Assembly (NCBI GenBank): GCA_001899255.1
Contig: MKVX01000002.1
Coordinates: 465,619 to 529,618 of the forward strand
Source of the DNA: Rhizobiales bacterium 62-47
Lineage (GTDB): Bacteria; Pseudomonadota; Alphaproteobacteria; Rhizobiales; Xanthobacteraceae
DNA: 64,000 bases
Direction: 5' to 3'
Part shown: in pieces, positions 35,285 to 43,863 of the stretch
Layout: every line of letters starts with the position of its first letter
How positions within the stretch are numbered: position 1 is the first letter of the stretch
Position numbers and translations under genes: made by a program
The notes under the pieces: model-generated
Database searches by the model: none
The model's input: only the letters and a program-made list of their open reading frames with translations
Told to the model about the DNA's origin: nothing

Positions 35285-36421
35285 CTAAAGCGAACTCTGT
35301 TGAGCAGACGTTTTCTCGGAATCGCGGCCAGGACGACCCTTCGATTCACATCGTTTCATCCTGCTCCAGCTGACCTCCATTTCATGAACGAGTAAGTTCA
35401 TCTGATCCGAGATCGTTGTCTCTCTGTTTATTGCGAAGACACTTTGGCCGGCCGCCTCGTAAATTAACCGGTTGTTGTTACGCTGATGGATTGACGAGAA
35501 TACGTCTCCTGTCAGGACTTGCTGCAGGGGCATTTTCAACGGGATTGGAGCATCGGCTTCGTGCCAGGCATCGATCCATTCGCTGCGGACCACTCGGCAC
35601 GGTTTGCCGCTGTGCGCCCGCGTTATAACGGTATCTTCGCTTGAGGCATTAATGAGCCGATCTAGCAGCGCTGATGGCGTATGGTTTTCCTTTGCTCCGA
35701 GCCAAAGCGTGCCAAGCCAGCCCCCCTGCGCGCCCATGGCGATTGCGGCCAAAATCTGACCGCCAGTTGCGATGCCGCCGGCTGCAAGAACCGGAGTATC
35801 TCCCGCAACCGCGACGATCTGCGGTACAAGCGATAACGTGCCGACAGGTCCAGTATGACCTCCTGCGTCATAGCCTTGAGCCACTAAAACCTCGACGCCC
35901 ATCTCCAGGGCCTTTCTGGCGTGGCGTACCGAGCCGATCAGTGAAAACGTCATTTTGCCTTGGCGCTTCGCCCTCTCGATGAGGTCGCGCCGAAGTCCGA
36001 CCGCTGTAGCCACGGCAACAGCGTTGCTGCCTAGAATCGCTTCGGTCTGTTCGTCGAACATTGCCTCCGAACGCACTTGAGTCGTGAAGAAGCTTGCTGC
36101 GGTCGGCGGCTCGACGCTGAAGCGCTTGCGGAGGCCATCGACAAAAGCGACATGTTCGGAAGGTAACGATAGCCTGAGGTCATCAAGGCTCGCTTGCTGC
36201 GGTACGTTTGCCGGCAGCATGATGTCAATTCCGTATGGCTTGGAGCCGATCCGCTCCTCGACATGTTTGATTATCGTGAGCAGCTGGTCAGGCTCTTCGC
36301 GCGCAAGCCCCAACACCGGGAAGCCTCCCGCCTCGGCGATCGCCACGATCACATCGATCGAATGAGAGAAGCCAAAAATAGGATACTTAATCCCCAACCG
36401 CTCACAGATCGGTGTGCGCAT
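35285..36421 (-). CDS. nitronate monooxygenase-like FMN enzyme
   Basis: A 378-residue FMN-dependent TIM-barrel protein of the NMO/2-nitropropane dioxygenase family. The catalytic His lies in QGYDAGGHTGPVG and the phosphate site in VLAAGGIATGGQILAA. Family members oxidise alkyl nitronates or act as flavin reductases/enoyl reductases. It lies at the left edge of the catabolic cluster, divergent from a CoA-transferase gene with 251 bp between. The C-terminal 30 residues (CESKGRPGRDSEK) are an unusual tail. No link of nitronates with the pathway is evident. Confidence 0.8.
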   Translation of the reverse strand: MRTPICERLGIKYPIFGFSHSIDVIVAIAEAGGFPVLGLAREEPDQLLTIIKHVEERIGSKPYGIDIMLPANVPQQASLDDLRLSLPSEHVAFVDGLRKRFSVEPPTAASFFTTQVRSEAMFDEQTEAILGSNAVAVATAVGLRRDLIERAKRQGKMTFSLIGSVRHARKALEMGVEVLVAQGYDAGGHTGPVGTLSLVPQIVAVAGDTPVLAAGGIATGGQILAAIAMGAQGGWLGTLWLGAKENHTPSALLDRLINASSEDTVITRAHSGKPCRVVRSEWIDAWHEADAPIPLKMPLQQVLTGDVFSSIHQRNNNRLIYEAAGQSVFAINRETTISDQMNLLVHEMEVSWSRMKRCESKGRPGRDSEKTSAQQSSL

Positions 36422-36672
36422 GATGTCACTCTTTCATTTTCAAACGGGCGCCGATCCGCGGGGCACCTTCACGTCCGATGATGCTGTTGGATGCAGATCA
36501 GTAAGCCGATGTCCGCTAATGGCGTTGCTGTTGCGAATGATCGCGCATGGCAGTGAGTTTCAGTCAAGACGTAGAGATGGGGAGTTTCGATACGCGAAAT
36601 CGTATGTTGATTGTGCCGATGTAGTTTGGCACTAGCCCAGCAGGCTTCGAACAACTTTAGGAGGATGACATA
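36422..36672. other. divergent promoter region
   Basis: This gap separates the NMO-like gene (minus) and the CoA-transferase gene (plus). A good Shine-Dalgarno (TAGGAGG, 36657-36663) precedes the GTG at 36673. A TGGCAC near 36627 recalls a sigma-54 -24 element, but the matching -12 element is missing. No operator was recognised. Confidence 0.4.
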
Positions 36673-37884
36673 GTGAGCCAGGAAACAGGTGCACGTGGCC
36701 CGCTCAGTGGCGTCCGCATTCTTGATATGGCGACTGTCTTCGCAGCTCCCTTTGGCGCCACGCTGTGCGCGGATCATGGCGCAGACGTGCTGAAGCTTGA
36801 GTTGCCCAACGGGAGCGATCCGCTGCGCGGACTTCAGCCGGTCAAGAACGGCGTTCCTCTTTGGTGGAAGATTGCAAACCGAGGCAAGCGTGGCATCACG
36901 CTTGATGTGAGGAAGCCCGCAGGGCGCGAGATCCTGCTCAAGATGCTCCCAGAGTTCGATGTGCTAGTGGAAAATTTTCGCACCGGCACCATGGACAAAT
37001 GGAGTTTGGATATTGACGCGCTTCATCGGGTGAATCCCCGTTTGATCGTGGTTCGCCTGACTGGTTTCGGTCAGACCGGCCCATATAGCGGGCGGCCAGG
37101 ATTTGCGCGGATATTTGAAGCGATGAGCGGTTTTACCAATCTGACCGGCGAAATCGGCCGTCCTCCGCTGCACAGTAATTTTCCGGTCGGCGATGCTGTG
37201 GCCGGACTATTCTGCGCCTTTTCTATTGCAGCGGAAGTTGCTCGCATCAAGGGCGATCCGCAGGCGAAAGGTGTCGAGGTCGATTTGTCGGCGACGGAAG
37301 CGCTTTTTCGTCTGCTTGATTTTCTGCCCGTCGAACATGAGCAGCTTGGATTTGTTCGGCGCGCTACGGGAAACTGTGCGAGCTATACTGCGCCCTCCAA
37401 CATGTATTGCAGCAGCGACGGTACTTGGTTTTCACTGGTCGCTTCCTCAGAGTCGATTTTTGTCCGTTTGTGTAATGCGCTAGAGCACCCAGAGTGGATT
37501 GAGGATCCGCGCTTTTCGACCAATCCGCGACGAGTCGAAAATCTAGATCAATTGAATGGAGTGCTCGAAAGGTCATTTTCGACGCGATCTTTCGCGACCC
37601 TCGCTGCTTGCCTCGAGCAAGCGGGGGTACCGTTCAGCAAGATCTACACGATTGAAGACATTGAGCGTGATCCGCAATTTGTCGCCCGCGAAGCTATAGT
37701 ACGGTTGCCGGATCCGGATTACGGCAGCCTGCCTGCTCCTTGCATCGTCCCAAGGGTGAAAGGCCGCAATCTGTCAATTCCTCGCACGGGTCCGTCGGTT
37801 GGTGAGCACAACGCGCAAGTTTATGCGGACTTGGGAATTCAGGGAGAGGAGCTCGACTTGCTTCGAAAAGAGGGCGTCGTCTGA
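36673..37884 (+). CDS. family III CoA-transferase (CaiB/BaiF)
   Basis: A 403-residue CoA-transferase that moves CoA between acids through an aspartyl-CoA intermediate. The family start GVRILDMATVFAAPFGAT and the motifs DHGADVLKLELP, NRGKRGITLDV and FGQTGPYSGRPGF are clear; the likely catalytic Asp is in NFPVGDAVAGL. It could activate the acid made by the P450/dehydrogenase steps. GTG start after TAGGAGG. It converges with the epoxide hydrolase gene, 50 bp apart. A second, distant paralogue lies at 49183. Confidence 0.88.
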   Translation: MSQETGARGPLSGVRILDMATVFAAPFGATLCADHGADVLKLELPNGSDPLRGLQPVKNGVPLWWKIANRGKRGITLDVRKPAGREILLKMLPEFDVLVENFRTGTMDKWSLDIDALHRVNPRLIVVRLTGFGQTGPYSGRPGFARIFEAMSGFTNLTGEIGRPPLHSNFPVGDAVAGLFCAFSIAAEVARIKGDPQAKGVEVDLSATEALFRLLDFLPVEHEQLGFVRRATGNCASYTAPSNMYCSSDGTWFSLVASSESIFVRLCNALEHPEWIEDPRFSTNPRRVENLDQLNGVLERSFSTRSFATLAACLEQAGVPFSKIYTIEDIERDPQFVAREAIVRLPDPDYGSLPAPCIVPRVKGRNLSIPRTGPSVGEHNAQVYADLGIQGEELDLLRKEGVV

Positions 37885-37934
37885 CCTCGTTTCGGTTTTG
37901 AAGGATCGAATTCCTTGGTTCGGAGCCGGTTTAA

Positions 37935-39089
37935 TCAGCCCCGCAGTGGTCTGAAGAATTCCCGGATTTCATGAGCCAGGCTTTCTGGCTGCTCCATGGC
38001 CGCGAAATGCCCGCCACTTGGCATGACCGTCCAGCGCTGGATGTTTGTAAACAGCCGACTTGCTAGTGATCTTGGTGGGCGAATGATCTCAGCGGGAAAC
38101 TCACAATATCCCGTGGGAACGTCAATGCTTTCTTCCTCTGGGAGTGACCAAGGACCATGCGAGCGCGCGTAGTACGGCCAGAATGATGAATTGATTGCAC
38201 CAGTGAACCAGTACAAAGAAATGTTGGCGAGAAGGCGATCTGTTGAAATGACGGGATCGAGTTGACCGGAACAATCGGACCAAGAGTGAAACTTCTCAAC
38301 GATCCACGCCGCCAACCCTGCGGGAGAATCTGTTAATCCAAACGCAAGCGTTTGCGGTCGTGTTCCCTGGATTACTTGATAGCCGGTCTCCTCGACCAGG
38401 AAAGCTGATAGGTCGTTCAAATAACTCTGTTCTTCCGGTGTAGGCTTATCAAACGCGGCGAGATTGCGCGCTGTCGGCATGAAGTTGAGATGAATGCCCA
38501 CCACAGACTCTCGGTGCCTTTTCGCAATCAAGGCAGCGATAAATGCTCCCCAGTCGCCACCTTGGGCCCCGAATCTGTCGTATCCCAAGACATTGGTAAT
38601 CAATTGCGAAAAACAATCGGCAATCGCCTCGAGGCCCAATCGAGGTTGATTCGGTGCGAACGAAAGCCCAAACCCCGGAAGTGACGGCACGATCACCGTA
38701 AATGAATCGGCAGGATCGCCTCCAAATCTGGCGGGATCTGTCAGCCGCGGAACTAATTCAAGGAACTCGAATACGGAGCCTGGCCAACCGTGTGAAAGCA
38801 ACAACGGGAGTGGCGCGGACCCTTTCCCCCTGACGTGGAGAAAGTGCAAGTCGATCCCAGCCAACTCGATTTTGTATTGAGGAAATTCGTTGAGCCGCGC
38901 CTGTTGCGCGGACCAGTCAAACTCGTTGCACCAATACGCCACGAGATCTCGCATGTAAGATACGTCGGTCCCAACTGCCCAGGGGGGGGCTTGATCCGTC
39001 TGATCGGGAAAACGAGTACGGGTCAATCTTTGCCTTAGATCGATGATTGCCGGCTCGGGTATGGCGAGGGTGAACGTGCGCAGGCTCAA
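37935..39089 (-). CDS. epoxide hydrolase (EHN-type alpha/beta hydrolase)
   Basis: A 384-residue epoxide hydrolase of the microsomal/juvenile-hormone type. The N-terminal EHN domain (DLRQRLTRTRFPD) is followed by the hydrolase fold with the oxyanion motif HGWPGS, the nucleophile Asp in GAQGGDWGAF and His in PSGGHFAAMEQPE. It opens an epoxide to a diol; a CYP153-type P450 encoded nearby could make epoxides from alkenes. It is on the minus strand, while most of the cluster is plus. A start-less open frame lies just upstream (39141-39422). Confidence 0.88.
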   Translation of the reverse strand: MSLRTFTLAIPEPAIIDLRQRLTRTRFPDQTDQAPPWAVGTDVSYMRDLVAYWCNEFDWSAQQARLNEFPQYKIELAGIDLHFLHVRGKGSAPLPLLLSHGWPGSVFEFLELVPRLTDPARFGGDPADSFTVIVPSLPGFGLSFAPNQPRLGLEAIADCFSQLITNVLGYDRFGAQGGDWGAFIAALIAKRHRESVVGIHLNFMPTARNLAAFDKPTPEEQSYLNDLSAFLVEETGYQVIQGTRPQTLAFGLTDSPAGLAAWIVEKFHSWSDCSGQLDPVISTDRLLANISLYWFTGAINSSFWPYYARSHGPWSLPEEESIDVPTGYCEFPAEIIRPPRSLASRLFTNIQRWTVMPSGGHFAAMEQPESLAHEIREFFRPLRG

Positions 39090-39140
39090 TTCCAGCTCCC
39101 GAGTCCAGCGGATTTTTGCGTAGAAGAGAGAATGTCGTTC

Positions 39141-39422
39141 TCAGAAGCCATTCGTCATTGCCTCCAATTGGTCGCGCGGACAACTAGACGCTAAATCTGC
39201 GAGTTGACGATTCAACTCATATTCGCGTCTGCCTTCCGGTGTTTCGAACAGCGAAATGCCACGTTGCGGATCCGGTGCTCCCGTGATCTTCTGAAATGGC
39301 CTTGTGACGGGAATTTTCTTCGGTGTGGCTGCTGATCTGATACTTCCGTCGCTGTCGATCGCCTGTAGAAGCAGGCGGGCACGATTATCTCGTGCAGTTG
39401 GAGTCTGGCTTCGGCAAAGTCG
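39141..39422 (-). pseudogene. start-less 93-codon open frame
   Basis: From the TGA at 39425-39423 to the TGA at 39143-39141 one frame stays open for 93 codons and reads like protein: ARDNRARLLLQAIDSDGS, TPKKIPVTRPFQKITG, SLFETPEGRREYELNRQLAD. No ATG or GTG is in the first two thirds. It probably is a gene that lost its 5' end when the CYP153 operon came next to it, or it uses a rare start such as CTG. No family recognised. Confidence 0.4.
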
Positions 39423-39446
39423 TCATATTCGGGAGGAAAACTAGGG

Positions 39447-39767
39447 ATGCCTCGAGTCGTTTATGTTCAGCCGACGGGAACACAGCAGGAGGTTGAACTT
39501 GCAGTTGGTTCAACCGTGATGTCCGGTGCGCTTGCGAATGATATTTCCGGAATCGACGGTGACTGCGGGGGGCAATGTGCCTGTGGAACCTGTCACGTCT
39601 ACGTCGCTGAAGAGTGGGTCGGGCGCGTAGGTGGTGCTGGCGAGCGGGAGTCGGAAATGCTCATGTTCGCGGCGGCAGTCCAACCCAATTCCAGGCTCGG
39701 ATGCCAGATAACTATTGAGCGAGATCTCGAAGGGCTGACGGTCCATCTGCCGGACGGGCAGCACTGA
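39447..39767 (+). CDS. 2Fe-2S ferredoxin (putidaredoxin type)
   Basis: A 106-residue adrenodoxin/putidaredoxin-type ferredoxin. The cluster ligands are in CGGQCACGTCHVYV preceded by the first Cys (D-C-x5-C-x2-C) and a fourth Cys in RLGCQITI. It passes electrons from the FAD reductase (45062) to the P450 whose gene starts 34 bp downstream. The start is set by GGAGG at 39432-39436. It opens the plus-strand operon of the catabolic cluster. Confidence 0.93.
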   Translation: MPRVVYVQPTGTQQEVELAVGSTVMSGALANDISGIDGDCGGQCACGTCHVYVAEEWVGRVGGAGERESEMLMFAAAVQPNSRLGCQITIERDLEGLTVHLPDGQH

Positions 39768-39801
39768 TCGCGCCGCTTGTAAAAGAAATATGGAGGAAAC
39801 A

Positions 39802-41016
39802 ATGGGGTCGACTTTGTCTACGCTAGATCCTTACTCAATTCCGATTGAAAAAATAGATGTCAGTAATCCTGCGTTGTTCCAGGATGACACTGTTGGCTCA
39901 TTTTTCAAGCGGCTTCGTGAAGAGGACCCGGTCCACTTCTGCTCCGATTCAAAAGTTGGCCCGTTCTGGTCGATCACTAAATTCAACGACATCGTGGATG
40001 TCGATTCCAACCATGCCGCGTTTTCATCCGATGCCAGCAATGGAGGAGTGGCTCTTGAGAACCGCATGCGGCGGAACTTCATTGCGATGGATCCTCCGAA
40101 GCATGACGAGCAACGCAAGGCGGTAAGTCCCATTGTGGCGCCACCGAATCTGCGCAACCTCGAGGGATTAATTCGGGAGCGCACCGCTGCTGTGCTTGAT
40201 GATTTGCCCCGTGGCACCGAGTTCGATTGGGTCAAGCGAGTCTCAATCGACCTGACGACTAAGATGCTGGCAACTCTCTTCGACTTCCCCTACGAGGAGC
40301 GACATCTGCTGACTGAATGGTCCGATATTTCGGTCACGGTGCCGATTGAGTCGGACGTGGAACGAGAGCGGTTACTGCGGCCATGCTATGACTATTTTGG
40401 TAAGCTGTGGACGGAACGCCAAAAGCAGCCGCCGAAGGCCGATCTATTGTCTATGCTGGCTCATTCCGATGCAGCTAAGCGTATGGATGTCGCTGAATTT
40501 AACGGCAACGTTCTTCTACTCATTGTCGGTGGCAACGATACCACTCGGAATACCATGACGGCGAGCATTCTGGCGATGCACCAGAATCCAGGCGAACTGG
40601 AGAAGCTTCGCAAGAATCCTGAGCTTATACCGAGCATGGTTTCAGAGACCATAAGGTGGCAGACGCCCCTGTCTCATATGCGTCGAACGGCGACTGCTGA
40701 CGTATGGCTGCGCGGCAAGCACATCCGCAAAGGCGACAAGATAGCTATGTGGTATTTATCCGGCAATCGCGATGACGAGTACATCGAGAGAGCCGATGAG
40801 TACATCATTGATCGCAAGAATGTTCGTCAGCATCTCTCGTTTGGATTCGGCATTCATAGGTGTGTCGGCAATAGGCTCGCGGAACTACAATTGAAGATCC
40901 TCTGGGAAGAGCTTCTCAAACGCAATATGACGATCGAGGTATTGGGGCCGCCAGTTCGAACATACTCGAACTTCATTCACGGTTACGAATCGCTTCCGGT
41001 GAAGGTCTCTTCTTGA
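39802..41016 (+). CDS. CYP153-type cytochrome P450 (terminal hydroxylase)
   Basis: A 404-residue class I P450. Family marks of CYP153 are the I-helix GGNDTTRNTMT, MVSETIRWQTPLSHMRRTAT, IRKGDKIAMWYLSGNRDDEY and the haem loop LSFGFGIHRCVGNRLAE. CYP153 enzymes add oxygen to the end of alkanes, alicyclic rings or terpenes. GGAGG before ATG 39802 decides the start; an ATG at 39790 in the same frame overlaps the Shine-Dalgarno. The electron partners are encoded at 39447 and 45062. The substrate range is not readable. Confidence 0.88.
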   Translation: MGSTLSTLDPYSIPIEKIDVSNPALFQDDTVGSFFKRLREEDPVHFCSDSKVGPFWSITKFNDIVDVDSNHAAFSSDASNGGVALENRMRRNFIAMDPPKHDEQRKAVSPIVAPPNLRNLEGLIRERTAAVLDDLPRGTEFDWVKRVSIDLTTKMLATLFDFPYEERHLLTEWSDISVTVPIESDVERERLLRPCYDYFGKLWTERQKQPPKADLLSMLAHSDAAKRMDVAEFNGNVLLLIVGGNDTTRNTMTASILAMHQNPGELEKLRKNPELIPSMVSETIRWQTPLSHMRRTATADVWLRGKHIRKGDKIAMWYLSGNRDDEYIERADEYIIDRKNVRQHLSFGFGIHRCVGNRLAELQLKILWEELLKRNMTIEVLGPPVRTYSNFIHGYESLPVKVSS

Positions 41017-41106
41017 CTCGGTTGAAGAGCGACCGGCTGACCGCGCCTTATCAATAATAAGAAAATAAGAAGAAGACGAAATTATCATCATGAGGGGAGT
41101 GAACAA

Positions 41107-42096
41107 ATGAAGCGTTGGCTGAACTGCTTTGCCGTTTCAATGGTCGCTATGTTTCCGGCTGTGGCGGCCCATGCGCAAAAACCTGTGGTTCGAATTCAGG
41201 ATTATCCCGGTTCGATCACCACGCTTATCCGTGTGGCTGTTGATAAAGGCTACTGCGACAAACACGGGATCGAGTGTCAGCTCAAGATGATTCCTTCCGC
41301 TCCTGCTGGGCTCCAAACGTTGCTGGCCGGAGGAATCGATGTCGCTGGACCTCCGCCCGAGGTGGCAATTCAATCTGCGGTACGTGGCGCCGAGCTTAAG
41401 ATCGTCGGCAGCTACTTCAACGCAAACCCGTTCATGCTTCTTCTTGGACGATCAATGTCGTCCGAGTATGACAAGGGCTACCCGGAAGTAATAAAGAAGC
41501 TGAAGGGGAAAAAGATCGGGGTGACTGCGCGCGGCGCGGGTCCGGAATTCCAGATGGGGTCGATGCTGCAGGCCAACGGACTCAAAGCCGAGGACGTCAC
41601 GTTTGTCGCGGTCGGCTCCCCGAACACGGTCTACCCGGCGCTGGTCAACGGTCAGATTGATGCTGCCATGAGTTTTGTGCCTCTGGATGGCTTCTGCAAT
41701 GTCTTGAAGACCTGTCATATTGCTGTTGTTCCGGCCAAGAATGAGGGACCGAAGGTTCTCACCGCTCTCAATGGTGCGGGTGGTTTGCTCGTTGTTAAGG
41801 CGGATTATCTGAAGGCCAATCGCGACACCATGAGCCGTTTCTCTCTGGCGTTGAAAGACGCCCAAGAATTCGTTCAGGATCCCAAGAATTTCGATGAGAT
41901 CTCCAGGATCGCGCTTAAGTACTATCGTCTGGACATGGATAAGGGAGACGAAATTCTGCGAGATTCGTTGAAGCGCTTCTTGCCGAATATGGTTTCGAGC
42001 GTCGACGCCAATGCTCTCCAATCCGCATCCAATTACCTCCTGCAAACAGGCCAGTTGAGCAAAGCTTATGATACGTCTGCTCTTTTGGAAAAGTAA
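41107..42096 (+). CDS. ABC substrate-binding protein (NMT1/SsuA-like)
   Basis: A 329-residue periplasmic binding protein. Signal peptide MKRWLNCFAVSMVAMFPAVA is cut after AHA; the body has RIQDYPGSITTLIRVAVDKG and GIECQLKMIPSAPAGLQTLLAGG, as in SsuA/NMT1/TauA proteins that bind sulfonates, nitrate, thiamine precursors or aromatic acids. It is followed by its ATPase (18 bp) and permease, a full importer. The position after the P450 suggests that the ligand is the substrate or a product of the pathway. 90 bp separate it from the P450 gene. Confidence 0.88.
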   Translation: MKRWLNCFAVSMVAMFPAVAAHAQKPVVRIQDYPGSITTLIRVAVDKGYCDKHGIECQLKMIPSAPAGLQTLLAGGIDVAGPPPEVAIQSAVRGAELKIVGSYFNANPFMLLLGRSMSSEYDKGYPEVIKKLKGKKIGVTARGAGPEFQMGSMLQANGLKAEDVTFVAVGSPNTVYPALVNGQIDAAMSFVPLDGFCNVLKTCHIAVVPAKNEGPKVLTALNGAGGLLVVKADYLKANRDTMSRFSLALKDAQEFVQDPKNFDEISRIALKYYRLDMDKGDEILRDSLKRFLPNMVSSVDANALQSASNYLLQTGQLSKAYDTSALLEK

Positions 42097-42114
42097 GCAT
42101 TGGAGGAAGCAACG

Positions 42115-42957
42115 ATGGCGATGGTTCAACGTCTTCAGTTTCCCGGTGAAACTGCCTCGATCAAAAGCGTAGGCAAGCCTATGTCCGAAGATGTCGCGAT
42201 CGAGGTGCAAGATCTGGAGGTGTCCTTCGGAAACCGGAAGGTCATTGACGGAGTTTCCCTGCAGATTCCGAAGGAGCAGCTTGTATCGATTGTTGGACCT
42301 AGCGGATGTGGAAAGACCACTGTGCTGAATTTACTTGCAGGCCTGGTGGATGTGCCGCGAAAAGGAAAGCTCCTGGTCGGGAATAAGTCGCCGCGATTAG
42401 GTGATGACAGGATTGCTTACATGCTGGCGCGGGATTCGTTATTGCCTTGGCGAACCACGCTACAGAACGCGTGTTACGGGATGCAAATTCGCGGAGTGCC
42501 GGCCAAGTTGCGGGAGGAGCGGGCTCGCGATCTTCTCGGTAGGGTTGGGCTCGCAGGGTTTGAGAACGTCTATCCCAAGCAATTGTCGCATGGAATGCGG
42601 CAGCGCTGTGCACTGGCACGAACGTTCGCGCTCGATGCTCCGTATCTGTTGATGGATGAGCCGTTCGGCGCGCTGGATGCTCAAACGAAGCTCACTTTAG
42701 AAGAACTTCTTGTAGAGCTTTGGCAACAGGAGCGGCGGACGGTGATGTTCATCACGCACGATCTGGCTGAGGCAATCGCGATTTCCGACCGGGTTATTGT
42801 GATGTCGGCGAGGCCGGGCCGTATTGCCGGCAATTTCGCAATTGATCTGCCAAGACCTCGTAACATTCGATCCTTGCAGAAAGAGCCGCATTTTCACGAG
42901 CTGTATGCTCAAATTTGGGGCGTGCTGGAAGATGGCTGGAGGCACTCCGATGTCTAA
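42115..42957 (+). CDS. ABC transporter ATP-binding protein
   Basis: A 280-residue ATPase of the SsuB/TauB type. Walker A GPSGCGKTT, signature LSHGMRQRCALARTF, Walker B LLMDEPFGALD and H-loop FITHDLAEA are all intact. It has a 25-residue N-terminal addition before the ABC core. GGAGG at 42102-42106 decides ATG 42115 over a TTG at 42100. Its end overlaps the permease start by 8 bp. Confidence 0.92.
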   Translation: MAMVQRLQFPGETASIKSVGKPMSEDVAIEVQDLEVSFGNRKVIDGVSLQIPKEQLVSIVGPSGCGKTTVLNLLAGLVDVPRKGKLLVGNKSPRLGDDRIAYMLARDSLLPWRTTLQNACYGMQIRGVPAKLREERARDLLGRVGLAGFENVYPKQLSHGMRQRCALARTFALDAPYLLMDEPFGALDAQTKLTLEELLVELWQQERRTVMFITHDLAEAIAISDRVIVMSARPGRIAGNFAIDLPRPRNIRSLQKEPHFHELYAQIWGVLEDGWRHSDV

Positions 42958-43726
42958 GAATGAGAGGCTTGCTCTTGAGTTTGGGGCCACCGTGATTCCG
43001 CATGCTGTTTTTCTCGGTGTATTCTTAGGGCTTTGGGAATATGCGGTCAGAGTAGGATGGCTTGACTCGATCTTCTTCGGGCAACCTTCGGGCATTGCGA
43101 GTTTTTTATGGGCTAATCTTATACAGTCGGCAAGCCTTTGGAAGGAAATGGGCTGGACTGTTTTTGGGACCTTCTCGTCATTTGTCCTCGGGAGCATCGC
43201 GGCCATATTGACGGGATTGCTCTTTGTCATGATGCCGAGGCTCGAGCGGTTTCTGGATCCCTATCTGACTGCATTCAACGCGATGCCGCGTATTGCTCTA
43301 GTACCGCTGTTCATTCTCTGGTTTGGGCTAGGTGTAGCGTCGAAGATCGCGATCGGCGTTACCTTGACTTTCTTCATTGTGCTTTCGAGCACAATTGCCG
43401 GAATGCGCGGTCTTAATCAGGATCATGTCGTCCTGACACGGACGTTAGGGGCAAGACCCGCCCAAATGTTCGCTTACGTTACTCTTCCCGGCGCCATTCC
43501 CGTCATTTTCTCAGGCCTGCGGTTGGGACTTTTGTATGCGATGCTGGGCGTCGTCGGCGGCGAGATTATTGCGGCTGAGCATGGTCTTGGGCAATCTTTG
43601 GCGTATCTTGGCTCGACGTTCAACATGAATGGCGTCATGGCGCTGCTTTTGATTCTTTCGGTGCTTGGAATGACCGTGACCGGAATCATGACCTACGTTG
43701 AAAAACGACTGCTGCATTGGCAATGA
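42950..43726 (+). CDS. ABC transporter permease
   Basis: A 258-residue inner membrane permease of the SsuC/TauC type with about six helices. The EAA-type loop is LNQDHVVLTRTLGARPAQMFAYVTLPGAIP. ATG 42950 sits within the end of the ATPase gene; the longer frame to 42824 is its shadow. Its stop overlaps a 46-residue ORF as ATGA. Confidence 0.9.
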   Translation: MSKNERLALEFGATVIPHAVFLGVFLGLWEYAVRVGWLDSIFFGQPSGIASFLWANLIQSASLWKEMGWTVFGTFSSFVLGSIAAILTGLLFVMMPRLERFLDPYLTAFNAMPRIALVPLFILWFGLGVASKIAIGVTLTFFIVLSSTIAGMRGLNQDHVVLTRTLGARPAQMFAYVTLPGAIPVIFSGLRLGLLYAMLGVVGGEIIAAEHGLGQSLAYLGSTFNMNGVMALLLILSVLGMTVTGIMTYVEKRLLHWQ

Positions 43727-43863
43727 GCGATCGCGCGGTCCGGTTGGAGAAAGAGCGCGAGGCCTGCTGTGTTCCCGCGGGAGCGCCGAAATGCGTGACG
43801 AAGATCGCTGTCGGCGGCGAGGAGTCGCGCGTTCCAATTTTTGTTAAGTGGAGGTTGTATTGA
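43723..43863 (+). CDS. 46-residue Cys-containing small protein
   Basis: A small ORF with ATGA overlap to the permease stop and TTGA overlap to the start of the alcohol dehydrogenase gene. It encodes MSDRAVRLEKEREACCVPAG, then APKCVTKIAV and an end VPIFVKWRLY. The CC...C set could bind metal. The double coupling argues that it is translated; it may simply carry ribosomes to the next gene. I know no homologue. Confidence 0.45.
   Translation: MSDRAVRLEKEREACCVPAGAPKCVTKIAVGGEESRVPIFVKWRLY

Noticed and set aside
36620..36645. Sigma-54 promoter before the CoA-transferase gene
   Set aside because: TGGCAC is present but the -12 element reads CAGCA and not TTGCA.
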